Source: Planococcus citreus (GTDB lineage Bacteria; Bacillota; Bacilli; Bacillales_A; Planococcaceae). Taken from it: a stretch of DNA of 64,000 bases. The translations under genes were made by a program, and so were the position numbers. The DNA lies in assembly GCF_003664125.1 (NCBI RefSeq), contig NZ_RCCP01000002.1:310001-374000 (forward strand). The letters run 5' to 3'. Below the pieces are notes generated by a model. The model worked only from the letters and a program-made list of their open reading frames with translations. It made no database searches and was not told the DNA's origin. Below, one piece after another: positions 8,867-16,705 of the stretch. Numbering within the stretch: position 1 is the first letter of the stretch; each line of letters opens with the position of its first letter.

Positions 8867-9622
8867 CTACATAAATAAATTCATATACCAGCCGATGAAT
8901 TGTTCTCCCCACAGATAGACGAGGACGGCGGACAGAGCGATTGACGGGCCGAATGGAATCGGTGTTTTTCGGCCTTGCTTACGCACTCTCAGCAAGATGA
9001 TGCCGGCCACGGCGCCGATGAACGATGCGAAGAATAAAGTCAGCAAAGTCCCGGTGGTTCCGAGCACGAGGCCGATGACGAAAAACAGTTTGATGTCGCC
9101 CCCGCCCATGCCGCCTTTTGACAAAGTCGCAATCAACAACAACACCGAAAATCCGACTGCTGCACCGAGCAATGAATCCCACCATGGATCGAGCGGAATC
9201 ACAAAACGCAATACCAGCAGCACCGCCGCAAACGGCAAGAGCACTTTATCAGGTATGAGCATATAGGCAATGTCCGAGACCGTGATGATGACGAGCATCG
9301 ATACGAACAACAAACCGATGATCAGTTCCGGCGTAAAGCCGAATTTCAGGAAGACGGCGGTGAACAATACGGCCGTGATTGCTTCCATTAACGGATAAAC
9401 CCAATGGATGCTTGAGCCGCATTTCCGGCATTTGCCGCGCAGGAATAAGTAGGAAAACACTGGCACCAGGTCGAGTACGGTCAAACGCCGGTCGCAGGTC
9501 GTGCAATGAGACGGCGGATAAGCGATCGATTCGTTTTTCGGCACGCGTAAGCCCACGACATTATAGAACGAGCCGAACACCAAACCGAAGACAGAAGCAA
9601 AAACGGAATATACAGCAATCAT
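8867..9622 (-). CDS. pilD: Type 4 prepilin peptidase / N-methyltransferase
   Basis: Membrane aspartyl protease that removes the leader peptide of type IV prepilins and usually methylates the new N-terminus. 251 residues. The two CxxC pairs of the cytoplasmic zinc loop (HCTTC and KCRKC) are near residues 40-75. The catalytic aspartates are in the VSDIAYMLIPD and GGGDIKLFF motifs of the A24 family, followed by membrane helices. It is the last gene of the pilus locus. By synteny (folC to maf interval) it corresponds to comC of B. subtilis, so it may also process competence pseudopilins. Confidence 0.94.
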   Translation of the reverse strand: MIAVYSVFASVFGLVFGSFYNVVGLRVPKNESIAYPPSHCTTCDRRLTVLDLVPVFSYLFLRGKCRKCGSSIHWVYPLMEAITAVLFTAVFLKFGFTPELIIGLLFVSMLVIITVSDIAYMLIPDKVLLPFAAVLLVLRFVIPLDPWWDSLLGAAVGFSVLLLIATLSKGGMGGGDIKLFFVIGLVLGTTGTLLTLFFASFIGAVAGIILLRVRKQGRKTPIPFGPSIALSAVLVYLWGEQFIGWYMNLFM

Positions 9623-9696
9623 AACGTCCCTCTTTTACTAATTGGATTTTTAATTAAATCACAGAAATGAAGAAAAGGAAATCGCGATGATTTCCT

Positions 9697-10452
9697 TCAC
9701 TCCTCCCCTGATGCACTTTCTTCGACTGTGACGTCAACATCGACATCCACGTCGGAATCTGTTTCTTCTTCATTGTCATCAGCGTATTCCGTGCCATCGT
9801 TCGCCGGCAGCGGGTCTTTTTTATCCGCCGGTGCCGGTGCATCGATTTTCGGGACGGTATCTTCCAAAGCGATGAGGTCCGGGCGGTAATACGCCGCAAA
9901 CGACAGCGTCACTTGCAGCCGTTCGGTTTCTTCGACGACTTCCCTCACTTCGGGATTGGCACCGAAATTGATTGACTCGATGACGAGTATGCGTTCCATT
10001 TCCTCGATTTCAGAAATGAAGTCCGTAATTTCGTTATAGTTTTCTGCCGTAAACGCGACAGTGGTTTCCACTTCTTTCAAGTTCTCCAATCCTTCAACCG
10101 GAACCGGAAGTGCGACATCCGCTTCTGCGAGCTGGATTGCTTCGACGAGTGTTCCCGAGATGAGCTCAGCTTCTTCGATCTGCAGCACCATCAACTCGGA
10201 CAGCGGATCAATCGATACTTTCTTCTGCAGTTCAAGGGTGCTGACAGCTTCGCCTTCCGGCAATTCCTTCACTTGTGTCTGCAAGGCCATCAATACATCG
10301 CGTTCCGAGCGCAGCGATTGCTGGGCTTGTTCGCGCGCATCTTTCGCCGGCGCATATAGTAAGAAGTACGAATAAAATCCGAGGGCCAACAGGAACAAGA
10401 CGGCGAGTGCGATGAGCGCTTTTTCTTTTTGGTTTTTTGTCATGCTGCTCAT
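9697..10452 (-). CDS. pilO: Type IV pilus alignment protein PilO-like
   Basis: Bitopic inner-membrane protein of the PilMNO alignment subcomplex. N-terminal cytoplasmic stub, one membrane helix (ALIALAVLFLLALGFYSYFLL, about residues 12-32), a coiled coil and a ferredoxin-like PilO domain (TVAFTAENYNEITDFI to LSFAAYY). The last 50 residues are an unusual acidic tail with DVDVDVDV repeats. The start codon overlaps the pilN stop by 4 bases. 251 residues, longer than typical PilO because of the tail. Confidence 0.85.
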   Translation of the reverse strand: MSSMTKNQKEKALIALAVLFLLALGFYSYFLLYAPAKDAREQAQQSLRSERDVLMALQTQVKELPEGEAVSTLELQKKVSIDPLSELMVLQIEEAELISGTLVEAIQLAEADVALPVPVEGLENLKEVETTVAFTAENYNEITDFISEIEEMERILVIESINFGANPEVREVVEETERLQVTLSFAAYYRPDLIALEDTVPKIDAPAPADKKDPLPANDGTEYADDNEEETDSDVDVDVDVTVEESASGEE

Positions 10453-11183
10453 GCGGCTTCATCTCCCGATTCTGCATCGTCTGTCTCGACATCCACATCG
10501 ACTTCAACATCGGTTTCTTCCGTCTCTGTTGAATCCGCTGGTTGTTCGGCCGGTTCGTCAGTCGGTGCCGCCTCGTCCACCACTTCACCTTCTGCTTCTT
10601 CACCTTCTACCGGGATGCGTTCGTCCTGGAACAAGAGCGTGTAAGTCGCCAAATAGCGCGGCTTGCTCGGGTCGACAATGATTTCCTCTTCTTCTGCTTC
10701 GTCAAAAATTTCGGTTGCGACGTTATCGAGTGTGGCGGAAGTGAGCAGTTCAGATGATTTCAACTGCGCCAAATAATAAGCCGCTTCGCGTGAAGAGTCG
10801 AACTGGACGACAAGCTGCGCCTGATCCAGCCCTGTATACGAGAAGGTCTGGAAAAAGCCGCGTGCCGGAAGCAGCGATACGAGTTCTTCCAATAGCGGAA
10901 TCGTATCGAATTGGTAGCTTTCCGCCCATTCGACAGTCGCCTGCAATTGCTGTTCTTCGTTCATGCCTTGGCGGGCTTCGAGTTCATTGCGGATTTGCGC
11001 CTGTTCAGCCATGACGCCTTGCGCCTGGACTTGCAATGCCTGTTGTTCATTCGCTTCGGCTCTTGCCATCATGGCAAAGACTGCCCAGATGATGATCGCC
11101 AATAATAAAATCGCGACCGCCGCGATTAAAACAGCTGGCCGGTCGCGTTCTTTTTGTGGGAGTAAATTAATATCGACTAACAT
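10449..11183 (-). CDS. pilN: Type IV pilus assembly protein PilN-like
   Basis: Bitopic partner of PilO that docks onto PilM. The conserved cytoplasmic N-terminus VDINLLPQKER (residues 2-12), the PilM-binding motif, is followed by a membrane helix (VLIAAVAILLLAIIIWAVFAM) and a periplasmic-type domain with a coiled coil. As in PilO, the C-terminus is a long acidic tail rich in E, D and V (about residues 200-244). 244 residues. A ribosome binding site GAGGTG precedes the ATG. Confidence 0.88.
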   Translation of the reverse strand: MLVDINLLPQKERDRPAVLIAAVAILLLAIIIWAVFAMMARAEANEQQALQVQAQGVMAEQAQIRNELEARQGMNEEQQLQATVEWAESYQFDTIPLLEELVSLLPARGFFQTFSYTGLDQAQLVVQFDSSREAAYYLAQLKSSELLTSATLDNVATEIFDEAEEEEIIVDPSKPRYLATYTLLFQDERIPVEGEEAEGEVVDEAAPTDEPAEQPADSTETEETDVEVDVDVETDDAESGDEAA

Positions 11184-11185
11184 GC

Positions 11186-12121
11186 CTACACCTCTTTCAA
11201 CGCCAGGCCGATCGCCCGGTTAAAGCGCGATGGCACGATTTTGCCGTCGGCTTCGATGCCGTCTTTGACGAGCGGCTCGACGCCTATCAGGAACCGGTCG
11301 GACAAACGCCCGCAAAATGCGTGCCAATCGCCAAACTCCCCGTTACAGATGACTTTCGTGATGCCTTGTTCGCCTTCATTCATATTATAGCGGTAGAAAT
11401 TGCCGAGCTTTTCGGCTTCTTCTTCGACGGCCGCAAGCAGCTGCGCCGGATCTTCCGGATTTGCAACAAGCACATCGAGGTCGACCGGCCGCATGAACAT
11501 CGGGAAATGCTCATGGAAAATCGACACCGTCATCTTCTTGCCTTGCATATCGATGAGCATGATGTGTTCATCTTCCGGAAAATCGTGCTCAAGGTACGCC
11601 AAGCGGTATAGCGCGAGCGGCGTAATATCGGCGACAAGCGGTTTCAGTTTCACACCATCGAATACGTCTTCGTAATCTTTGATGACCGATTCTTTCGAAG
11701 CGATGATGATCGCTTCCGGTTCATCGGAATCCAAATGGTATGGGACCACATCGAATACCGGGTCTTCGAACGGCAAGTACAGGGTGGAACCGATCTCGAT
11801 AAAGAAATGCCCTTTTAATTCGTCGGCTTCGACGTCTTCGGGGTAAGGGACTTTGCGGATGATAACAAATTCGTCAGGGGCGAGGAATCGGACTGACTTT
11901 TTGGAGAGACCCCACTGATCGACCGCCTTACCGAGTTCCACAGCGAGCGCTTCTGGGTCTGCGATTTTGCCGCTGTCCATGATCCCTTTCGGAAGAAACA
12001 ATTCTTCCGCCTGGCTCAAGGACACCGGTTCCACAGACTTCAGCTCAACATAGCGGATTGCATCTTCTTCTATTGTAATTGTCGCTACGCGCGCTTTTTT
12101 CTGGAAAAACGGTAAGGCCAT
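11186..12121 (-). CDS. pilM: Type IV pilus actin-like protein PilM
   Basis: Cytoplasmic actin-fold protein that binds the N-terminus of PilN and links the motor to the alignment complex. 311 residues. The N-terminal ARVATITIEEDAIRYVELKS and a second strand set IMLIDMQGKKMTVSIF are actin-like phosphate-loop regions. The pilN gene follows 2 bases after the stop. The ribosome binding site AGGAGC precedes the ATG. Assignment is from weak sequence resemblance plus the PilM-N-O order. Confidence 0.85.
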   Translation of the reverse strand: MALPFFQKKARVATITIEEDAIRYVELKSVEPVSLSQAEELFLPKGIMDSGKIADPEALAVELGKAVDQWGLSKKSVRFLAPDEFVIIRKVPYPEDVEADELKGHFFIEIGSTLYLPFEDPVFDVVPYHLDSDEPEAIIIASKESVIKDYEDVFDGVKLKPLVADITPLALYRLAYLEHDFPEDEHIMLIDMQGKKMTVSIFHEHFPMFMRPVDLDVLVANPEDPAQLLAAVEEEAEKLGNFYRYNMNEGEQGITKVICNGEFGDWHAFCGRLSDRFLIGVEPLVKDGIEADGKIVPSRFNRAIGLALKEV

Positions 12122-12155
12122 TTGATCAGCTCCTAATATTTTTGTTGAAATCTAG

Positions 12156-12623
12156 TTAATTGCGAGTTACCGTAATTTTGCCTACACCATCACCACTTGC
12201 CGGAGTATACTCACCTTCTTGATTGTTCGGCATTGTATTTACTGCTGAATTATCTGCGCCATCAAAAGCTACAGAAAGACCTCCATTTGTAGCTGTTGCT
12301 GTAAGTGTATTACTAGCTAAAAGAACTGAACCAGCTGTTGGAATTTCCCCAGCATCATCAAGGTATCCTTCACTAACAAGTTCACTCACTAAAACAGTAC
12401 CAGCTGTAGCAGGTACATTTTCATCTAGCTCATACAAATTAGCAGCATTTAAAACATTCGATGCATCTGCCTTAATTGCTCCAACACGGCTATTTTCAAT
12501 AATATTACCAATCGCCGGAATCGCAATAGCCGCGATGATTGCGATGATAACGATAACTGCTAAAAGCTCGATCAGCGTCATCCCTTTTTGATCTTTCAAC
12601 TTCTTTTGTAAGAATTTTTTCAT
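12156..12623 (-). CDS. pilA: Major type IV pilin
   Basis: Probable main pilus subunit. 155 residues with a class III leader of 14-15 residues ending KDQKG, cleavage before MTLIELLAV, and the invariant Glu at position 5 of the mature protein; the hydrophobic helix IVIIAIIAAIAIPAIGNII follows. The C-terminal domain is low in charge and has no cysteine pair. The gene is visibly more AT-rich than its neighbours and has its own promoter, both common for major pilins. It lies between pilC and pilM. Confidence 0.9.
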   Translation of the reverse strand: MKKFLQKKLKDQKGMTLIELLAVIVIIAIIAAIAIPAIGNIIENSRVGAIKADASNVLNAANLYELDENVPATAGTVLVSELVSEGYLDDAGEIPTAGSVLLASNTLTATATNGGLSVAFDGADNSAVNTMPNNQEGEYTPASGDGVGKITVTRN

Positions 12624-12677
12624 TCTCTTTTCCCCCTTATTATTTTGTTAAGTAAGTACCACTTTCAGTACAGCTTA

Positions 12678-12705
12678 ATTATATCAATGGTCGCAGATTA
12701 AACAA
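12678..12705 (-). promoter_or_regulatory. Probable strong promoter of pilA
   Basis: TTGTTT (12700-12705), a 16-base spacer and perfect TATAAT (12678-12683) with an extended TG. It lies in the 135-base gap between pilC and pilA, which also holds a GGGGGAAA ribosome binding site before pilA. A separate promoter fits the high dose needed for the major subunit. Confidence 0.65.
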
Positions 12706-12758
12706 TATCTTTTTAATATTTTTTTAGAAATTTTTTCTTGATAATATTGCTAAAATAC

Positions 12759-13970
12759 CTACAAATTATCTACATTATTGAACATCTCGAACATTGGCAT
12801 CATAATTGCCAAGACGATAGTCCCGACGAGAGCCGCAAGTACAACGATCATTAAAGGTTCAATCAAGGCTTTCAGTCTGTCGGTTTCCGCTTCCACTTCT
12901 TTCTCGTAAAATTCCGCTACTTTGGCAAGCATATGATCGAGCGATCCAGTTTGTTCGCCGATTGAAATCATATGCGGGATGAGCGGCGGAAAAGCCCAAT
13001 GCTGCTTCATCGGCGCCGTTAATGAACCGCCACGCTCCAAGGAATCGCGCGACGCGAGCAGCACTTTCGACATGACGGCATTGCCGACGACTTTTTCGGT
13101 CATCGTCATCGCCTGCAAGATCGGCACCGAACTGGTGAACAACGAACTGAGCGTGCGGGTGAGCCTGGCGAGTGCGGATTTCTGCAAGAGCTTGCCGAAG
13201 ATCGGGATTTTCAGCACGACTGTATCGAGCACCATACGCCCTTGTTCGCTGCGTTTCATAAGCCAAATTGTGCCGGCGAAAATTAACGCAAACAACACAA
13301 GCAAATACCAATACTGGACCGTGAACCGACTCGCCCCCATTACGACTTGCGTGACAATCGGTAATTCACCGCCAAAGCCTTGGAACATATCGACGAACAT
13401 CGGCACAATCGTCGACAACAGGAAGATGACAACGCCGATGGCGAGAATTCCGACAACAACCGGATAACTCATCGCCGAGATGACTTTTTGCCTCGTCTGG
13501 TACGCTTTGTCATAATGTGTCGCAAGCCGGTCGAGTGAATCATCAATATTCCCGGACAGTTCCCCTGCGCGCACTAAGTTGACCGTTAATGGTTCAAAGA
13601 TCTTCGGATATTTCGACAACGAATCGGATAAGGAATTTCCTTTACGCAATTCTTCTTCGATTTCCGCGAGCGTTTTACGCAATTGTTTGGATTCGACTTG
13701 CTGGGACAGAATCTTCACCGAATCGACGATGGTGACGCCTGCGCGCATCAAAGTCGAAAACTGGCGCAAGAACATGATGAACTGGTCTCGTTTGACTGGG
13801 CTGCCGAACGAAATGTCTTTTTGCAATGCGCCAACCGGCACTTCGCGGATATCGATGACGCGAATGCCTTCTTCGCGCAGTTTTTGCACCGCTTCCCGGC
13901 GATTTCCGGAAGTGACGTAGCCGGCGCGGATTTTCTTCCGGTCGCGTCCTTCGTATTTAAAGCGCGCCAC
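12759..13970 (-). CDS. pilC: Type IV pilus platform protein PilC
   Basis: Polytopic platform protein on which the PilB and PilT motors act. 403 residues with two GspF-type domains. The first domain is around residues 65-190 (FLRQFSTLMRAGVTIVDSV) and the second around 270-395 (LARLTRTLSSLFTSSVPILQA). Each is followed by hydrophobic helices (VVGILAIGVVIFLLS; MIVVLAALVGTIVLAIMMPMF). A GTG start immediately follows the pilT stop. Confidence 0.95.
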   Translation of the reverse strand: MARFKYEGRDRKKIRAGYVTSGNRREAVQKLREEGIRVIDIREVPVGALQKDISFGSPVKRDQFIMFLRQFSTLMRAGVTIVDSVKILSQQVESKQLRKTLAEIEEELRKGNSLSDSLSKYPKIFEPLTVNLVRAGELSGNIDDSLDRLATHYDKAYQTRQKVISAMSYPVVVGILAIGVVIFLLSTIVPMFVDMFQGFGGELPIVTQVVMGASRFTVQYWYLLVLFALIFAGTIWLMKRSEQGRMVLDTVVLKIPIFGKLLQKSALARLTRTLSSLFTSSVPILQAMTMTEKVVGNAVMSKVLLASRDSLERGGSLTAPMKQHWAFPPLIPHMISIGEQTGSLDHMLAKVAEFYEKEVEAETDRLKALIEPLMIVVLAALVGTIVLAIMMPMFEMFNNVDNL

Positions 13971-15032
13971 TTACTCTTCGCCTCCGATCAAATAAGGCGC
14001 AGCAATTTGTTTCGTGATGCGTCCTTTATTCAAAAGCTCCTGGACGGATGTCTGCATGAGATGCATCCCCGCCGCACGGTTCGTCAAGATGACGTTCGGG
14101 ATTTGGTGGACTTTCTCGGTACGGATCAAGTTCGCGATCGTTGTGTTGTGGATCATGATTTCGGTCGCGGCGACGCGCCCTTTGCCGTCCGCTGTCGGAA
14201 GCAAGCGCTGAGAGATGACTGCTTTTAAGATGCCGCCGAGCTGCGTGCGGATTTGTGCGTGCTGCTCCGGCGGGAATACATCGATGATCCGTTCGACGGT
14301 TGATGCGGCGCTCGAGGTGTGGAGTGTGCCCATGACCAAGTGGCCGGTTTCTGCGGCCGTGATTGCGGTTGTGATCGTCTCGAGGTCACGCATCTCACCG
14401 ACCAGGATGACATCCGGGTCTTGACGCAGTGCGGCTCTAAGTCCGTTGGCGAATGATTTCGTATCAAAGCCGACTTCGCGCTGGTCGATGACCGATGAGC
14501 CGTGCTTATGCATATACTCGATCGGGTCTTCAAGCGTGATGATATGCTTGGTCATGTTTTCATTCATATGGCGGATCATCGCAGCTAAAGTCGTCGATTT
14601 ACCGGAACCTGTCGGGCCGGTAACGAGAATCAAACCTTGATGCGTATCGGACAATTTCTTCAACGTATCCGGCATTTTCAAATCATCGATCGACGGGATG
14701 ACCGTCGGGATGGTCCGGAACGCGTGTGAAATGGAGCCTCGCTGGTGGAACGAGTTGACACGGAAACGCGCGACGCCAGGGATCGAGTAGGAATAATCCA
14801 TCTCGCCTTTTTGCAGGAAAGTGTCCCACAAACTTTCGGGCATCAAGGCTTTCGCGATCGCTTCAGTGTCTTCGGGTAACAGCCGCTCTTCCCCGTAGCG
14901 CTTGAGCGAGCCGTGCATGCGGAAAACCGGCGGGATGCCGGTAGTCATATGGATATCGGATACGTCGAGTTCACGCGCTGCGGTCAAAACTTTATCGATA
15001 AAATCAATAGCGGTTTCAGTCATATTAGTCAC
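13971..15032 (-). CDS. pilT: Type IV pilus retraction ATPase PilT
   Basis: Hexameric motor that depolymerises the pilus, giving twitching motility and DNA uptake. 353 residues. Walker A GPTGSGKST, the Asp box (IITLEDPIEYMH), Walker B (DPDVILVGEMRDLET) and the His box (GHLVMGTLHTSSA) are all intact. It lacks the zinc tetracysteine of PilB, as expected. The annotated start is GTG at 15032, overlapping pilB by 8 bases; an ATG at 15023 is a possible alternative. Presence of PilT argues for retractile pili rather than a static pseudopilus. Confidence 0.95.
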   Translation of the reverse strand: MTNMTETAIDFIDKVLTAARELDVSDIHMTTGIPPVFRMHGSLKRYGEERLLPEDTEAIAKALMPESLWDTFLQKGEMDYSYSIPGVARFRVNSFHQRGSISHAFRTIPTVIPSIDDLKMPDTLKKLSDTHQGLILVTGPTGSGKSTTLAAMIRHMNENMTKHIITLEDPIEYMHKHGSSVIDQREVGFDTKSFANGLRAALRQDPDVILVGEMRDLETITTAITAAETGHLVMGTLHTSSAASTVERIIDVFPPEQHAQIRTQLGGILKAVISQRLLPTADGKGRVAATEIMIHNTTIANLIRTEKVHQIPNVILTNRAAGMHLMQTSVQELLNKGRITKQIAAPYLIGGEE

Positions 15033-16683
15033 TCATGGCAACGCGGAGCACTTCTTCCGTCGTCGTCATGCCCTCCTTTACTTTTAATAGACCATCATCA
15101 ATAAGGAAAATCGTTTTATTGGCCACGGCGATTTTGCGGATCTCGGCAGCCGTGCCGCCGCGGTTAATGACGTCTTTGATGGCATCATCGACAACGAGCA
15201 CTTCGTGGATCGCCATGCGCCCTTTATAGCCGCTCATATTGCATTGCGGGCAGCCGGCGCCCCGTGAAATCGTGTCGATCGACAAGCCCCTTCTCGCGAA
15301 AATCTCTTGTTCGCGCACGCTTGCCGGCTGTATTTCCTTGCAATCTCGGCACACACGGCGGATGAGCCGCTGTGCGATGACCGCATTGAGCGAAGCAGTC
15401 ACGAGAAACGGTTCAATGCCCATATCGAGTAGGCGCGTAATCGATGCGATCGAGTCATTCGTATGGATCGTGCTCAGTACCAAATGCCCCGTGAGCGAGG
15501 CTCGGATGGAAATATCTGCTGTTTCCTTGTCGCGGATTTCCCCGACCATGACGATATCGGGATCTTGGCGCAGAATCGAGCGCAATCCTGCCGCAAAACT
15601 CAAACCTACATTGGCGTTCACTTGGATTTGATTGATACCTTCCAATTGATATTCGACAGGGTCTTCAACGGTGATGATGTTCACTTCTTCGGAATTCAGC
15701 TTATTGAGCGCCGCATATAATGTAGATGATTTCCCGGAGCCGGTCGGGCCGGAAATTAATACGATGCCGTTCGGTTTATCGATTTCGCGCATAAAGCGTT
15801 CCATATTCGTCTCGTTGAAACCAAGCTTGGAAATATCGGTTAAGTTCTGGCTCAAATCCAAAATCCGCATGACGATTTTTTCCCCGAACACTGTCGGAAG
15901 CGAGGATACGCGAAGGTCGATCGCGCGGAAATCGACAGTCGTTTTAATACGGCCGTCTTGCGGGATGCGGTTTTCGGTAATGTCGAGATTCGCCAAAATC
16001 TTGATGCGCGCGGTGACCATTTGCTGCATCGTTTTTGGCAATACCCGCTCTGTCCGGAGCGTTCCATCAATCCGGTAACGCACCAATAATTTGCCTTCAT
16101 GCGGGTCGAGATGGACATCGGATGCTTTCATCGCGACCGCATTCGACAGCAGCTGATTGACAAGGCGTACAATCGGCGCATCGAGGTCGGTCAAGGCGTC
16201 TTCTTTGTCTTCTTTCGCATCCGGCATTTCCTCTAAGAGTTCATCGTAGGATTCTTCTTCGTAATACTTGGCGATTGTTTTCATGATATCTTCTTTTGAC
16301 GCAATCGTCGGTTCGATCTGGAAGCCCGTTGCTAAACGCAAATCATCAATTGTGATGAAATCGGTCGGGTCGGTCATCGCGATAAACAAGCGGTCGCCTT
16401 CTGTTTTCAATGGCACGAGTAATTTGCGCTTCGCGAATTCCTTCGGCACGACGTTGAACAGCATCGGGTCGAATGGGTAGCGGAACAACGAGACATGCGG
16501 AATGCCGAGCTGCACTTCAAGCGTTTCGATCAATTGCTGTTCAGTGATGAGCCCACGAGACAACAAGGCATCGCCGAGTTTCTGGTCATTCTGTTTCGAA
16601 TCGAGCGTCCCTTGCAAATCTTCCTGTGTCAATAAGCCTTGCTCGACGAGGATATCACCGAGCCTTCTCCGTTTAATTACCAT
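15025..16683 (-). CDS. pilB: Type IV pilus extension ATPase PilB
   Basis: Hexameric motor for pilus extension. 552 residues. The N-terminal MshEN-like region carries two consecutive motifs: RLGDILVEQGLLTQEDL (from residue 7) and KLGDALLSRGLITEQQL (35-51, ending VQ at 58), the type that binds c-di-GMP in MshE and some PilB proteins. Then come Walker A (SGPTGSGKSS), Walker B (DPDIVMVGEIRDKET), the His box and a zinc-binding pair CRDC...CPQC. ATG start with GGGGGG upstream. First motif lacks the canonical final Gln by one position. Confidence 0.96.
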   Translation of the reverse strand: MVIKRRRLGDILVEQGLLTQEDLQGTLDSKQNDQKLGDALLSRGLITEQQLIETLEVQLGIPHVSLFRYPFDPMLFNVVPKEFAKRKLLVPLKTEGDRLFIAMTDPTDFITIDDLRLATGFQIEPTIASKEDIMKTIAKYYEEESYDELLEEMPDAKEDKEDALTDLDAPIVRLVNQLLSNAVAMKASDVHLDPHEGKLLVRYRIDGTLRTERVLPKTMQQMVTARIKILANLDITENRIPQDGRIKTTVDFRAIDLRVSSLPTVFGEKIVMRILDLSQNLTDISKLGFNETNMERFMREIDKPNGIVLISGPTGSGKSSTLYAALNKLNSEEVNIITVEDPVEYQLEGINQIQVNANVGLSFAAGLRSILRQDPDIVMVGEIRDKETADISIRASLTGHLVLSTIHTNDSIASITRLLDMGIEPFLVTASLNAVIAQRLIRRVCRDCKEIQPASVREQEIFARRGLSIDTISRGAGCPQCNMSGYKGRMAIHEVLVVDDAIKDVINRGGTAAEIRKIAVANKTIFLIDDGLLKVKEGMTTTEEVLRVAMSD

Positions 16684-16705
16684 TCAAATCCCCCCTGCTC
16701 TAACG

